A stretch of 26,955 bases of DNA, taken from assembly GCA_049366815.1 (NCBI GenBank), contig JBMNCO010000078.1, positions 1-26,955 of the forward strand. Reading direction: 5' to 3'. The translations under genes and the position numbers were made by a program. This DNA is from CAYNYM01 sp049366815 (GTDB taxonomy: Bacteria; Desulfobacterota; DSM-4660; Desulfatiglandales; HGW-15). The notes under the pieces were generated by a model. That model was given only the letters and a program-made list of their open reading frames with translations. It did no database searches and had not been told where the DNA came from. Shown here in pieces: positions 1-6,638 of the stretch (positions are counted from its first letter, which is position 1; each line of letters begins with the position of its first letter).

Positions 1-2
1 TG

Positions 3-86
3 GTAGAAAGGATCGACGAGGCTCTGGAAGACGCCCTTTGTTCCGAAAGGCAGGATGTGGATCTGTCTTTGGTCGCAAACGCATGA
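3..86 (+). CDS. C-terminal tail of an unidentified gene (partial)
   Basis: An open frame enters from the left edge and ends at a TGA at 84-86, leaving 27 residues that are acidic and helix-like (VERIDEALEDAL...). The start and most of the protein lie outside the window. It reads in the same direction as the membrane protein and pgk that follow. No motif is visible and I do not recognise the family, so no function is proposed. Confidence 0.4.
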   Translation, partial: VERIDEALEDALCSERQDVDLSLVANA

Positions 87-209
87 TAGAGGTCTGTCCT
101 AAGGAGACGAGAATAGGGCGCCTGAGAAGAGCGGATACCGGATGGACCCCATTGTTCCTCCCCGGGACGAAGGATAGAATTTATCCTAAAATCAGGCAGG
201 GAGGGATCT

Positions 210-599
210 ATGTTTTTCATACACATCATTTTTGCACTCTTCTTCGCCCTTATCCTTACGGCCGCATTTGCAGCGGGCTTTAGATCCCGGGGCCCTTGGG
301 CGAACCTGGTCGTCTTCTTCTTTGTCTTGTTCCTCGCCTCCTGGGCCGGCGGCCTCTGGCTTGCGCCCTTTGGACCCGCGCTCTGGGGGACCTTTTGGCT
401 CCCTTTTTTTCTGGCTGGACTGCTTGTCCTTTTGGTCCTGGTCGCGTCCGTCCCTCCAGCCGGTCAAGAGAGTACCGTCGAGCTGGTGGACAAAAAGGAG
501 AGGGCCGCCGAGAGGAAGGCCGCTGCGACCGCCTTGGGGGTGTTTTTCTGGGTCCTGATCGTTCTGCTGATTGTCGCCATTGTGGTCAGATATCTCTAG
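210..599 (+). CDS. Small multi-pass membrane protein of unknown function
   Basis: This 129-residue protein begins at an ATG preceded by GGGAGG at a suitable distance. It has about four hydrophobic segments: roughly residues 3-23, 32-52, 60-82 and 108-128. A charged loop (VELVDKKERAAERKAA) lies between the third and fourth, probably on the cytoplasmic side by the positive-inside rule. It ends 24 bases before pgk on the same strand, so the two are probably co-transcribed. I do not recognise a named family. The long open frame on the opposite strand over the same bases is low-complexity and looks like a shadow. Confidence 0.7.
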   Translation: MFFIHIIFALFFALILTAAFAAGFRSRGPWANLVVFFFVLFLASWAGGLWLAPFGPALWGTFWLPFFLAGLLVLLVLVASVPPAGQESTVELVDKKERAAERKAAATALGVFFWVLIVLLIVAIVVRYL

Positions 600-623
600 G
601 TTCAGGGTAGAGAGAGGGTCATC

Positions 624-1796
624 ATGAAGAAGACCGTTCATGCAGTAGACGTCGCCGATAAACGTGTCCTGGTGCGCTGCGATTTCAATGTCCCGCTCAG
701 TGAGGGACGGGTTCAGGATGATACCCGGATCCGCGCGGCGCTGCCGACCATCATGCACCTGATGTATGAAGGGGCCAGGGTCATCCTTTGCTCCCATCTG
801 GGAAGACCCGGAGGACGGGTGGATGAATACCTGCGTCTTGATCCGGTAAGGGATCGGCTGGCGGAACTGACCGACCTGGAGGTCCTCAAGATGGATGACA
901 GTGTCGGGGAAGCGGTGGAGGAGGCCGTCAGGTATCTTGAGCCGGGGAAAATGATGCTCCTCGAAAATACCCGATTTTATCCTGAAGAGGAAAAGAATGA
1001 TCCTGAGTTCGCCAGGAAACTGGCTGCACTTGCCGAGCTTTTCGTCAATGACGCCTTCGGGAGTGCCCATCGGGCCCATGCCTCAACCGAAGGCGTCGCC
1101 CGTTACCTGCCCGCTGTGGCGGGTCTCCTCATGGAAAAGGAACTCAAGGCCCTGAAAGGCATTGTCGGTCAACCAAAGCGGCCGTTTGCCGCTATTTTCG
1201 GAGGGGCCAAGATTTCGGACAAAATCCCTGTCATCGAAAGGCTGCTTGATCGGTTGGATAGGATACTTTGCGGCGGCGGTATGGCCAATACCTTGCTGAA
1301 GGCCAAGGGACTGGAAACAGGCCATTCCCTGGTGGAGAAAAAGGGCCTGGAGGCGGCCCGCCATATCCTGAACAGGGCCGGTGAAAAATTGTTCCTTCCC
1401 GTGGACCTGGTGATCACCGATGATCCGGAGGGCAAGGGGATGTCGGAAACAGTCTTTCCGGAGAAGGTTTCGCCGGGAAATTATGTGGTCGATATCGGTC
1501 CGGGGTCCCTGTCGGCCTTCAAACAAACACTGAATGCCGTCGAGACCGTGGTCTGGAACGGTCCCATGGGGCTCTACGAAAAGCCTCCCTTCGATAGAGG
1601 CACGGTGGAACTGGCCCGCACAGTGGCCGATCTTTCCGCTGTGACCGTCGTGGGGGGTGGTGATACCTTGGCGGCCGTCCTGCACAGGGTCTCCGCCGAT
1701 GCGTTTACCCATGTCTCGACGGGGGGCGGGGCCTTTATGGCCTTCCTGGAAGGGAGGGAACTTCCCGGAGTACGTGTCCTCGATGACATGGCCTAA
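624..1796 (+). CDS. pgk: Phosphoglycerate kinase
   Basis: This cytoplasmic glycolytic and gluconeogenic enzyme transfers phosphate between 1,3-bisphosphoglycerate and ADP. The 390-residue length is normal for the bacterial family. The signature RCDFNVPL lies at residues 18-25, and the substrate-binding SHLGRPGG motif follows near residue 57. The lysine-rich hinge region contains FGGAKISDK. The C-terminal nucleotide-binding motifs are VWNGPMGLYE, VVGGGDTLAAV and STGGGAFMAFLEG. The protein appears complete, with all diagnostic blocks in order. It follows a small membrane protein by 24 bases and converges on a P-type ATPase remnant. A PfkB-type phosphofructokinase lies about 900 bases away on the other strand, so two glycolytic enzymes sit close together without forming an operon. 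Confidence 0.97.
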   Translation: MKKTVHAVDVADKRVLVRCDFNVPLSEGRVQDDTRIRAALPTIMHLMYEGARVILCSHLGRPGGRVDEYLRLDPVRDRLAELTDLEVLKMDDSVGEAVEEAVRYLEPGKMMLLENTRFYPEEEKNDPEFARKLAALAELFVNDAFGSAHRAHASTEGVARYLPAVAGLLMEKELKALKGIVGQPKRPFAAIFGGAKISDKIPVIERLLDRLDRILCGGGMANTLLKAKGLETGHSLVEKKGLEAARHILNRAGEKLFLPVDLVITDDPEGKGMSETVFPEKVSPGNYVVDIGPGSLSAFKQTLNAVETVVWNGPMGLYEKPPFDRGTVELARTVADLSAVTVVGGGDTLAAVLHRVSADAFTHVSTGGGAFMAFLEGRELPGVRVLDDMA

Positions 1797-1808
1797 GGGC
1801 GCAGGAGC

Positions 1809-1836
1809 AAAAAGGCCCGGAGGGAAACCTCCCCGG
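1809..1836 (-). terminator. Rho-independent terminator after the ATPase remnant
   Basis: Read on the minus strand, a GC-rich hairpin (GGAGG and CCTCC arms around a four-base loop, with further CCGG pairing outside) begins about five bases after the stop codon of the ATPase remnant. It is followed by GGCC and a run of five T. The T run exists only on the minus-strand side, so it serves the ATPase gene better than the convergent pgk gene. Confidence 0.55.
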
Positions 1837-1840
1837 AGAA

Positions 1841-2571
1841 TCAACGGCCCCTGGTCCGTTTTGCGAGAATCTTCAGGGGCTGGAGGATGAGAAGCGGTGC
1901 CAGGCTCATGCCGAGGATGACCCACCAGCCGGAGACATCCGGCCGACCGAGCTCCAGGACCAGGGCCAGACCGGGGGCCATGACGGCCGCCAAGAGAAGC
2001 GCCGTGCACAGCCCCAATACACCCCACACGAAGGGGTTCCTCGTGATATCTTTCAGGATGGGCGGCACATCGGCTTCCCGCATGTTGAAGACATGCCAGA
2101 GTCGCCCGAAGGCGAGGGTCAGAAAGGAAACGGTGACCGCCGGAGTCCCTCTCAGCCCGAGTTTCTGAAAGGCGATCCAGAAGGCAACCAGTACGCTGCA
2201 GGCCAGCACGGCACCATATGCTCCGATAATGCCCCAGTGACGGTTGGTCAAGATCGGTTCCCGCGGGTCCCTTACCGCCACGTTGCCGGACAGGATCAAG
2301 ACCAGGGCGATGCCCAGGGTGACCCAAATGAGACGGTATCCCAACCGTTCAAGGCGTTTTTCAAGGGGTGTCTCTTCCTCTTCAGCCTCTTCAACCAGGG
2401 ATGCAACGTCTCCCAGTTCATTGGACATACCGGTGGCCGTAACCAGGCCTTTTCCGGATCCACTGGTCACGGATGTACCTTTGAAGGCCATGTCGGTTCG
2501 CTCGGCCAAGGCTATTTCTGCGTCCAGGGGTTCCGTCTGCTTGGACACGGGGACGGATTCGCCGGTAAGGG
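1841..2571 (-). pseudogene. Cation P-type ATPase remnant, core deleted in frame, 5' end lost in gap
   Basis: Reading away from the gap, the frame starts with the actuator-domain motif LTGES and continues through GTSVTSGSGKGLVTATG and TPLEKRLERLG into a membrane segment. It then passes straight into NVAVRDPREPIL and the C-terminal membrane domain (TLAFGRLWHVFNMRE, RNPFVWGVLGLC) typical of calcium or proton P2/P3-type pumps. The fourth membrane helix, the DKTGT phosphorylation site, the nucleotide-binding domain and the hinge (TGD, GDGxND) are all missing. That is several hundred residues in known family members, with the frame preserved. Without the phosphorylated Asp it cannot pump ions. It could be a genuine in-frame deletion pseudogene or a collapsed assembly, given the adjacent 100-N gap. 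The N-terminus is not visible. Confidence 0.85.
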
Positions 2572-2671
2572 NNNNNNNNNNNNNNNNNNNNNNNNNNNNN
2601 NNNNNNNNNNNNNNNNNNNNNNNNNNNNNNNNNNNNNNNNNNNNNNNNNNNNNNNNNNNNNNNNNNNNNNN
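2572..2671. other. Assembly gap of exactly 100 N
   Basis: One hundred undetermined bases. This is the conventional length for a scaffold gap of unknown size, so the real distance may differ. It removes the start of the P-type ATPase and any promoter or other genes between it and pfkB. The stop codon of pfkB lies only one base beyond its right edge. Confidence 0.98.
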
Positions 2672-2672
2672 T

Positions 2673-3611
2673 TTATTCTTCCTTCCTTCGCATGTATTCA
2701 TAGAGCGCGTCTGCATCTTCCCGCCTGCAAAGCTCTGTTCCCTCGCTTTTCACGGCCGCCGCTCCGGCCGCCACGCCGAATCTGACGGCCTCAACAAGGG
2801 AATAGCCCCGCACGAGACCCAGGACGATACCCCCTACCATGCTGTCGCCGGCGCCCACCTTGCTCCGGACAGGCACGGTCGGGGCCCTGAGCCTACGGCA
2901 TCCCTCGGCCTCAACGATCATGGCCCCTGCAGAACCAAGGGAGAGGACCACCCCTTTGGTCCCTCCCCCCGCAATAAGGTCTGCGGCCAAGACCTCCTGT
3001 TCGGATTCATTCATGGATTCTTTTCCCGAAAGATCCTGCAATTCTCTCACATTTGGTTTGACAAGATAGACTCCAGCCTCCAAGCCCTTTTTGAGGGGTT
3101 CTCCGGAGGTGTCCAGGATGCATCGCGTGCCCTTTTCCTTTGCTATCTCCGCCACAAGTCCGAAAAAATCCGCGGGTACGCCGCGAGGCAGACTGCCGCT
3201 GGCCACCAGGTAATCGGGTACGGGAACCAGATCTTCCAATCTGTTCAGGATGGTCATCCACTCCGACTCCAGCATCGGTGCACCCGGCATGCCGAAGCGG
3301 TATTGCTGACCCGTGGCTTGCTCATAGACGATGAGGTTTTCCCGGGTCCAAGCCTTCATTTCTGTAGGTAGGGCATTCACACCTTCCTTTTCGAGGAGTT
3401 TGAGAAGCATTTGCCCTGTAGGTCCGCCCACCGGGAAAAGCGCTTTGGACTGGCCGCCCAGGAGACCTACGGCCCTGGAGACGTTGATTCCACCACCTCC
3501 GGGATAGAAACGGGGGATGCCGCAGCGCAGCTTTCGCTCAGGCACGACATGGTCGATGTGGGCGGCCTTGTCAATACATGGGTTCATGCACAGGGTGACA
3601 ATGTGATTCAT
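2673..3611 (-). CDS. pfkB: 6-phosphofructokinase, PfkB (ribokinase) type
   Basis: A ribokinase-family sugar kinase of 312 residues, close to the length of E. coli PfkB (309). It resembles that enzyme throughout: KLRCGIPRFYPGGGGINVSRA near residues 27-47, WTRENLIVYEQATGQQYRF near 89-106, SGSLPRGV, LVKPN, and the ATP/anion-hole motif VGAGDSMVGG at 252-261 with catalytic Asp256. It would phosphorylate fructose-6-phosphate in the cytoplasm. A role as 1-phosphofructokinase or tagatose-6-phosphate kinase is less likely, because the KLRC and GGGGINVxRA pattern follows PfkB. The stop codon lies next to the assembly gap, so its downstream neighbour is uncertain. The next 548 bases upstream are non-coding and probably contain its promoter. 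Confidence 0.9.
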   Translation of the reverse strand: MNHIVTLCMNPCIDKAAHIDHVVPERKLRCGIPRFYPGGGGINVSRAVGLLGGQSKALFPVGGPTGQMLLKLLEKEGVNALPTEMKAWTRENLIVYEQATGQQYRFGMPGAPMLESEWMTILNRLEDLVPVPDYLVASGSLPRGVPADFFGLVAEIAKEKGTRCILDTSGEPLKKGLEAGVYLVKPNVRELQDLSGKESMNESEQEVLAADLIAGGGTKGVVLSLGSAGAMIVEAEGCRRLRAPTVPVRSKVGAGDSMVGGIVLGLVRGYSLVEAVRFGVAAGAAAVKSEGTELCRREDADALYEYMRRKEE

Positions 3612-4159
3612 GAGGCCTTTTCCTCCTTGTGTACGGACGGAACATTTCCGGTTATCTCTCTTGTTGTCCCAAGACCTCGAAGCCCGAGACGATGTCCAGA
3701 AGTTCCTCCTTTTTGAATTTTAAGCCGAAAAAAACGACACATTCATAAATCATCGCTAAATATGCCCATCACGGCTCCTTATTGATAACCTGTAAGAGCA
3801 AAGTGCGGGAATGAGGGCGATCATGTATTTGCCGGGACATCGAATTGTATTTCAAAAGGGAGAAACCGGACGGGTTCGGGCCTCGACGCTCGCCCCTCTG
3901 AAATCTCCTTTCGTATCCGGGCGGCCCTATGGAAGGATATACGGCCTTTTCGATTTGGATATACAGGATCCAACCCATTTAACCTCGGGGCAATGCTCAG
4001 CAAAATAAAGATGAAATTCCACAAGCATGAGGTATTCCTGGAGTAGAAGAAAAGATGAAGACGATCGGCTCAAGGTCTTAAGATCCTTGAGAAGTTTATG
4101 AAACCTTTACGGCGTGGGGCCTTTGATCCTCAACAAGGTCCAGGAGAGTAGGTGTAAAT
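3612..4159. other. Long intergenic region between divergent genes
   Basis: These 548 bases separate the divergent pfkB and site-2-protease genes. Short open frames exist on both strands (for example 3823-4008 plus and 3769-3978 minus), but none shows a recognisable domain or family-like sequence. Promoters for both neighbours should lie here, but I could not find a convincing -35/-10 pair. No riboswitch fold or tRNA was recognised. Confidence 0.6.
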
Positions 4160-5296
4160 ATGTTCAGTGAAAGGAGATTTAGTCTTTTTAAGTTACTCGG
4201 TTTTGAAGTCCGAATCGACATGAGCTGGATCGTCCTGGCGGTTCTTGTGGCCTGGTCCCTTTCCACCGGGCTTTTCCCGTTTTACGTCAAGAATCTCTCC
4301 ACCCCGGCGTACTGGCTTATGGGGATCATCGGGGCGGTCGGTCTTTTCCTTTCCATCATCCTGCACGAATTCGCCCACTCGCTGGTGGCCCGAAAACAGG
4401 GCATCCCCATGAGGGGAATCACCCTGTTTATTTTCGGGGGTGCGGCCGAAATGGACGAAGAACCCCCAAGCGCCAAAGCGGAGTTTCTGATGGCCGTAGT
4501 AGGACCTGTTTCCAGTCTCGTCCTGGCCTTTATGTTTTATGTTCTTCAACGGGCCACCGCATCCATCGGTCTCTCTCAGGCCGTCAGCGGTGTGCTGGGC
4601 TACCTGGCGATCATCAATGTCATCCTGGCCGTCTTCAACATGGTACCCGCCTTTCCCCTGGACGGTGGCAGGATTCTTCGAAGCCTACTCTGGAAGATCA
4701 AGGGAAATCTGAAATGGGCCACCCGTGTCTCCTCGCGCATAGGGTCCGCCTTCGGGATAATCCTCATAGGGTTCGGAATGGTCAATCTCCTCACGGGAGG
4801 GGTCATCACCGGTTTGTGGTATTGTTTGATCGGTTTCTTTCTTCATAGCGCCGCAAAGATGTCCTACAGGCAACTCTTGGTTCGGCGAGCGCTGCAAGGG
4901 GAAAAGATAGAAAGATTCATGAAAAGAAACGTGATGACCATAACCCCTTCTGTATCCATTGAAGAATTCGTAGACAAATATGTCTACCGATACCACCACA
5001 AATTGTTTCCCGTAGTTGCGGATACGAACCGCCTCATCGGTTGCGTGACGACAAAACAGGTCAAGGATATCCCGAGGGAGGAATGGCAGCAGAAAAGGGT
5101 CGAGGATATCGCGGAATCTTGTTCTCCTGAAAACTCCATTACTCCTGAAACAGATGCCGTAGAAGCACTGAAACGCATGAAGCATTCCCGGAACAGTCGC
5201 CTCATGGTCATTCGGGAAGGTCGGCTGGAAGGCATCCTGGTGTTGAAGGACCTGCTGGAGTTTCTCTCCCTCAAGGCTGATCTGGAGGAGGAATAG
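4160..5296 (+). CDS. Site-2 protease family zinc metallopeptidase (M50) with C-terminal CBS domains
   Basis: A 378-residue intramembrane protease. The zinc-binding HEFAH motif is at residues 69-73 within a membrane helix, and the third ligand motif FPLDGGRIL spans about 165-173. About six hydrophobic segments fill residues 20-225. The cytoplasmic tail from about residue 250 carries a tandem CBS pair (MKRNVMTITPSVSIEEFV..., then ...VEALKRMKHSRNSRLMVIREGRLEGILVLKDLLEFL). This layout matches the SpoIVFB/Rip3-like group of M50 peptidases, in which CBS domains are thought to sense nucleotides. The substrate is unknown and no sigma or anti-sigma factor is encoded nearby. Another CBS protein follows 52 bases downstream, which suggests an operon. 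The start is an ATG after AGGAGAG. Confidence 0.92.
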   Translation: MFSERRFSLFKLLGFEVRIDMSWIVLAVLVAWSLSTGLFPFYVKNLSTPAYWLMGIIGAVGLFLSIILHEFAHSLVARKQGIPMRGITLFIFGGAAEMDEEPPSAKAEFLMAVVGPVSSLVLAFMFYVLQRATASIGLSQAVSGVLGYLAIINVILAVFNMVPAFPLDGGRILRSLLWKIKGNLKWATRVSSRIGSAFGIILIGFGMVNLLTGGVITGLWYCLIGFFLHSAAKMSYRQLLVRRALQGEKIERFMKRNVMTITPSVSIEEFVDKYVYRYHHKLFPVVADTNRLIGCVTTKQVKDIPREEWQQKRVEDIAESCSPENSITPETDAVEALKRMKHSRNSRLMVIREGRLEGILVLKDLLEFLSLKADLEEE

Positions 5297-5348
5297 TATC
5301 TGAGGTGTGTCAACTAAAGAAAAAAGAGGATGAACAAGGAGGTAAGCC

Positions 5349-5906
5349 GTGAAAGAAATCAGGGTCAAAGAGATGATGATCCCCATTTCGCAGTACGCCA
5401 CGGTCTCTGAAGAGGCGTCGCTGTACGAGGCCGTTCAGGCCCTTGCTGATGTCCAAAAGCAATGGAATCAGGATATGCCTTACAAGCATCGATCTGTGCT
5501 GGTGCTTAACACGGTGGGCCTGCCCGTGGGTAAACTCAGCCCTATGGATGTGGTGTTGGGCCTGGAGGATGGCTATAAAAAGATAGGGGACCTGCGCGGC
5601 GTCAGTCACAGCGGGTTTTCACCGGAATTCATCAAGCTCATGATGCAGCAGCATCAATTGTGGCAGAGGCCGCTGCAGGACCTATGCAAAAAGGCCGCCA
5701 GGGTAAAGGTCGGAGACATTATGTACAGCTTGTCCGAAGGTGAATACGTCGAAGAGGACGCGTCTCTTGATGAGGCCGCACATCGGCTCATAGTGGGGAA
5801 ACACCAGTCACTTCTGGTGACAAAAGAAAGGGAGATCACCGGCGTCCTCAGACTGGACGATATATTTCACAAGGTCTGTGAAGAGATCAAGTTATGCAAG
5901 GTGTAG
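5349..5906 (+). CDS. CBS-domain protein
   Basis: A soluble protein of 185 residues made of two CBS-like halves and no other domain. The first (about 5-80) opens with VKEMMIPISQYATVSEEASLYEAVQAL and contains HRSVLVLNTVGLPVGKLSPMDVV. The second (about 120-183) opens with VKVGDIMYSLSEGEYVEEDASLDEAAHRL and ends with GVLRLDDIFHKVCEEI. Such pairs form Bateman modules that bind adenosyl nucleotides or other small ligands. It has an AAGGAGGTAAGCC leader before its GTG start and lies directly after the CBS-containing site-2 protease. It may be a partner or adaptor of that protease, but this is inference from adjacency. It converges on the EEP gene with three bases between the stop codons. Confidence 0.88.
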   Translation: MKEIRVKEMMIPISQYATVSEEASLYEAVQALADVQKQWNQDMPYKHRSVLVLNTVGLPVGKLSPMDVVLGLEDGYKKIGDLRGVSHSGFSPEFIKLMMQQHQLWQRPLQDLCKKAARVKVGDIMYSLSEGEYVEEDASLDEAAHRLIVGKHQSLLVTKEREITGVLRLDDIFHKVCEEIKLCKV

Positions 5907-5909
5907 GCC

Positions 5910-6638
5910 TCACCGGATCCAGATCCCGGCCTTCAAGGGGAGATGATCCGAGGCCCTGCGGGCAAGGGGGCTCTTGTGGACCCCGATTGACGCAAGGCAC
6001 TCGCCGGGGTGAATCCAGATACGATCGAGCGCGAGGAGGGGCAGAAAGGACGGGAAAGTACCCGGGGCAGGGCTTCTTCCCAGGAATCGATTCAGACGCC
6101 GGAGCGTTCTGCTCAGAGGAAACCACTCGTTGATATCCCCCATAAAAACCAGAGGGAAAGTCGGCTCTTTTTTTAGGTGCCTCAAGAGCTGGTCCACCTG
6201 ATAACGCCTTTCCCGAATTCCCAGGCCCAGATGCGTTGCAACCACCCGAAGCTTCCGGCCCCTGACCTCCAGTCTGAGGTCCAAGGCTCCACGGGGTTCT
6301 CTGCCGCGGTAACTCAGGTCCAGGAAATGTTTTTTCACTACCGGATAACGTGTCAGGATCACGTTCCCGTATTCTCCGTCCGGTCGGAAGACGGTCGGTC
6401 CCGGGACGGCGGCAAGTCCGGTCGCTTCCGAAATGAACAGGGCCTGGTTAAGTTCATTTCCTTTTCCGGACCGTGAATCCACCTCATGGAGTGCCACAAG
6501 GTCCGGCGCCATCTCCCGGATGACGGCGACGATGGGGCGGGGATCGGGAGGAAGGTCCCGGCCCACGCAGCAGTGGATGTTGTACACGGCCGCGATCAGG
6601 AAAGGGCTTGTTGGATCCCGCTTTATGGATGGTTTCAT
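5910..6638 (-). CDS. Endonuclease/exonuclease/phosphatase (EEP) family protein
   Basis: About 242 residues with the metal-dependent EEP fold found in DNase I, exonuclease III and inositol-phosphate phosphatases. Visible motifs are VYNIHCCVG (about 18-26), the metal-binding Glu in ALHEVDSR (about 49-56), VATHLGLG, VFMGDINEW and the terminal catalytic SDHLPL. I chose the ATG at 6636-6638 because it overlaps the stop codon of the upstream PLD gene as ATGA, directly behind GGAGGC. This points to translational coupling. An ATG at 6659 would add seven residues but has no ribosome-binding site. Pairing with a phospholipase D-like protein suggests a joint role in phospholipid or phosphoester turnover. 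The substrate cannot be read from the sequence. Confidence 0.85.
   Translation of the reverse strand: MKPSIKRDPTSPFLIAAVYNIHCCVGRDLPPDPRPIVAVIREMAPDLVALHEVDSRSGKGNELNQALFISEATGLAAVPGPTVFRPDGEYGNVILTRYPVVKKHFLDLSYRGREPRGALDLRLEVRGRKLRVVATHLGLGIRERRYQVDQLLRHLKKEPTFPLVFMGDINEWFPLSRTLRRLNRFLGRSPAPGTFPSFLPLLALDRIWIHPGECLASIGVHKSPLARRASDHLPLKAGIWIR

Noticed and set aside
192..1079. Open frame of 295 codons on the minus strand
   Set aside because: It is antisense to the small membrane protein and pgk, with highly charged low-complexity content; pgk is certain.
1083..2327. Open frame of 414 codons on the minus strand
   Set aside because: It covers pgk antisense and continues into the ATPase remnant in another frame. 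Its Gly/Arg/His-rich sequence has no domain.
3823..4008. Possible small gene in the pfkB/site-2-protease intergenic region
   Set aside because: It has a weak upstream GAGGG, but no recognisable family or convincing composition; an overlapping minus-strand frame is equally open.
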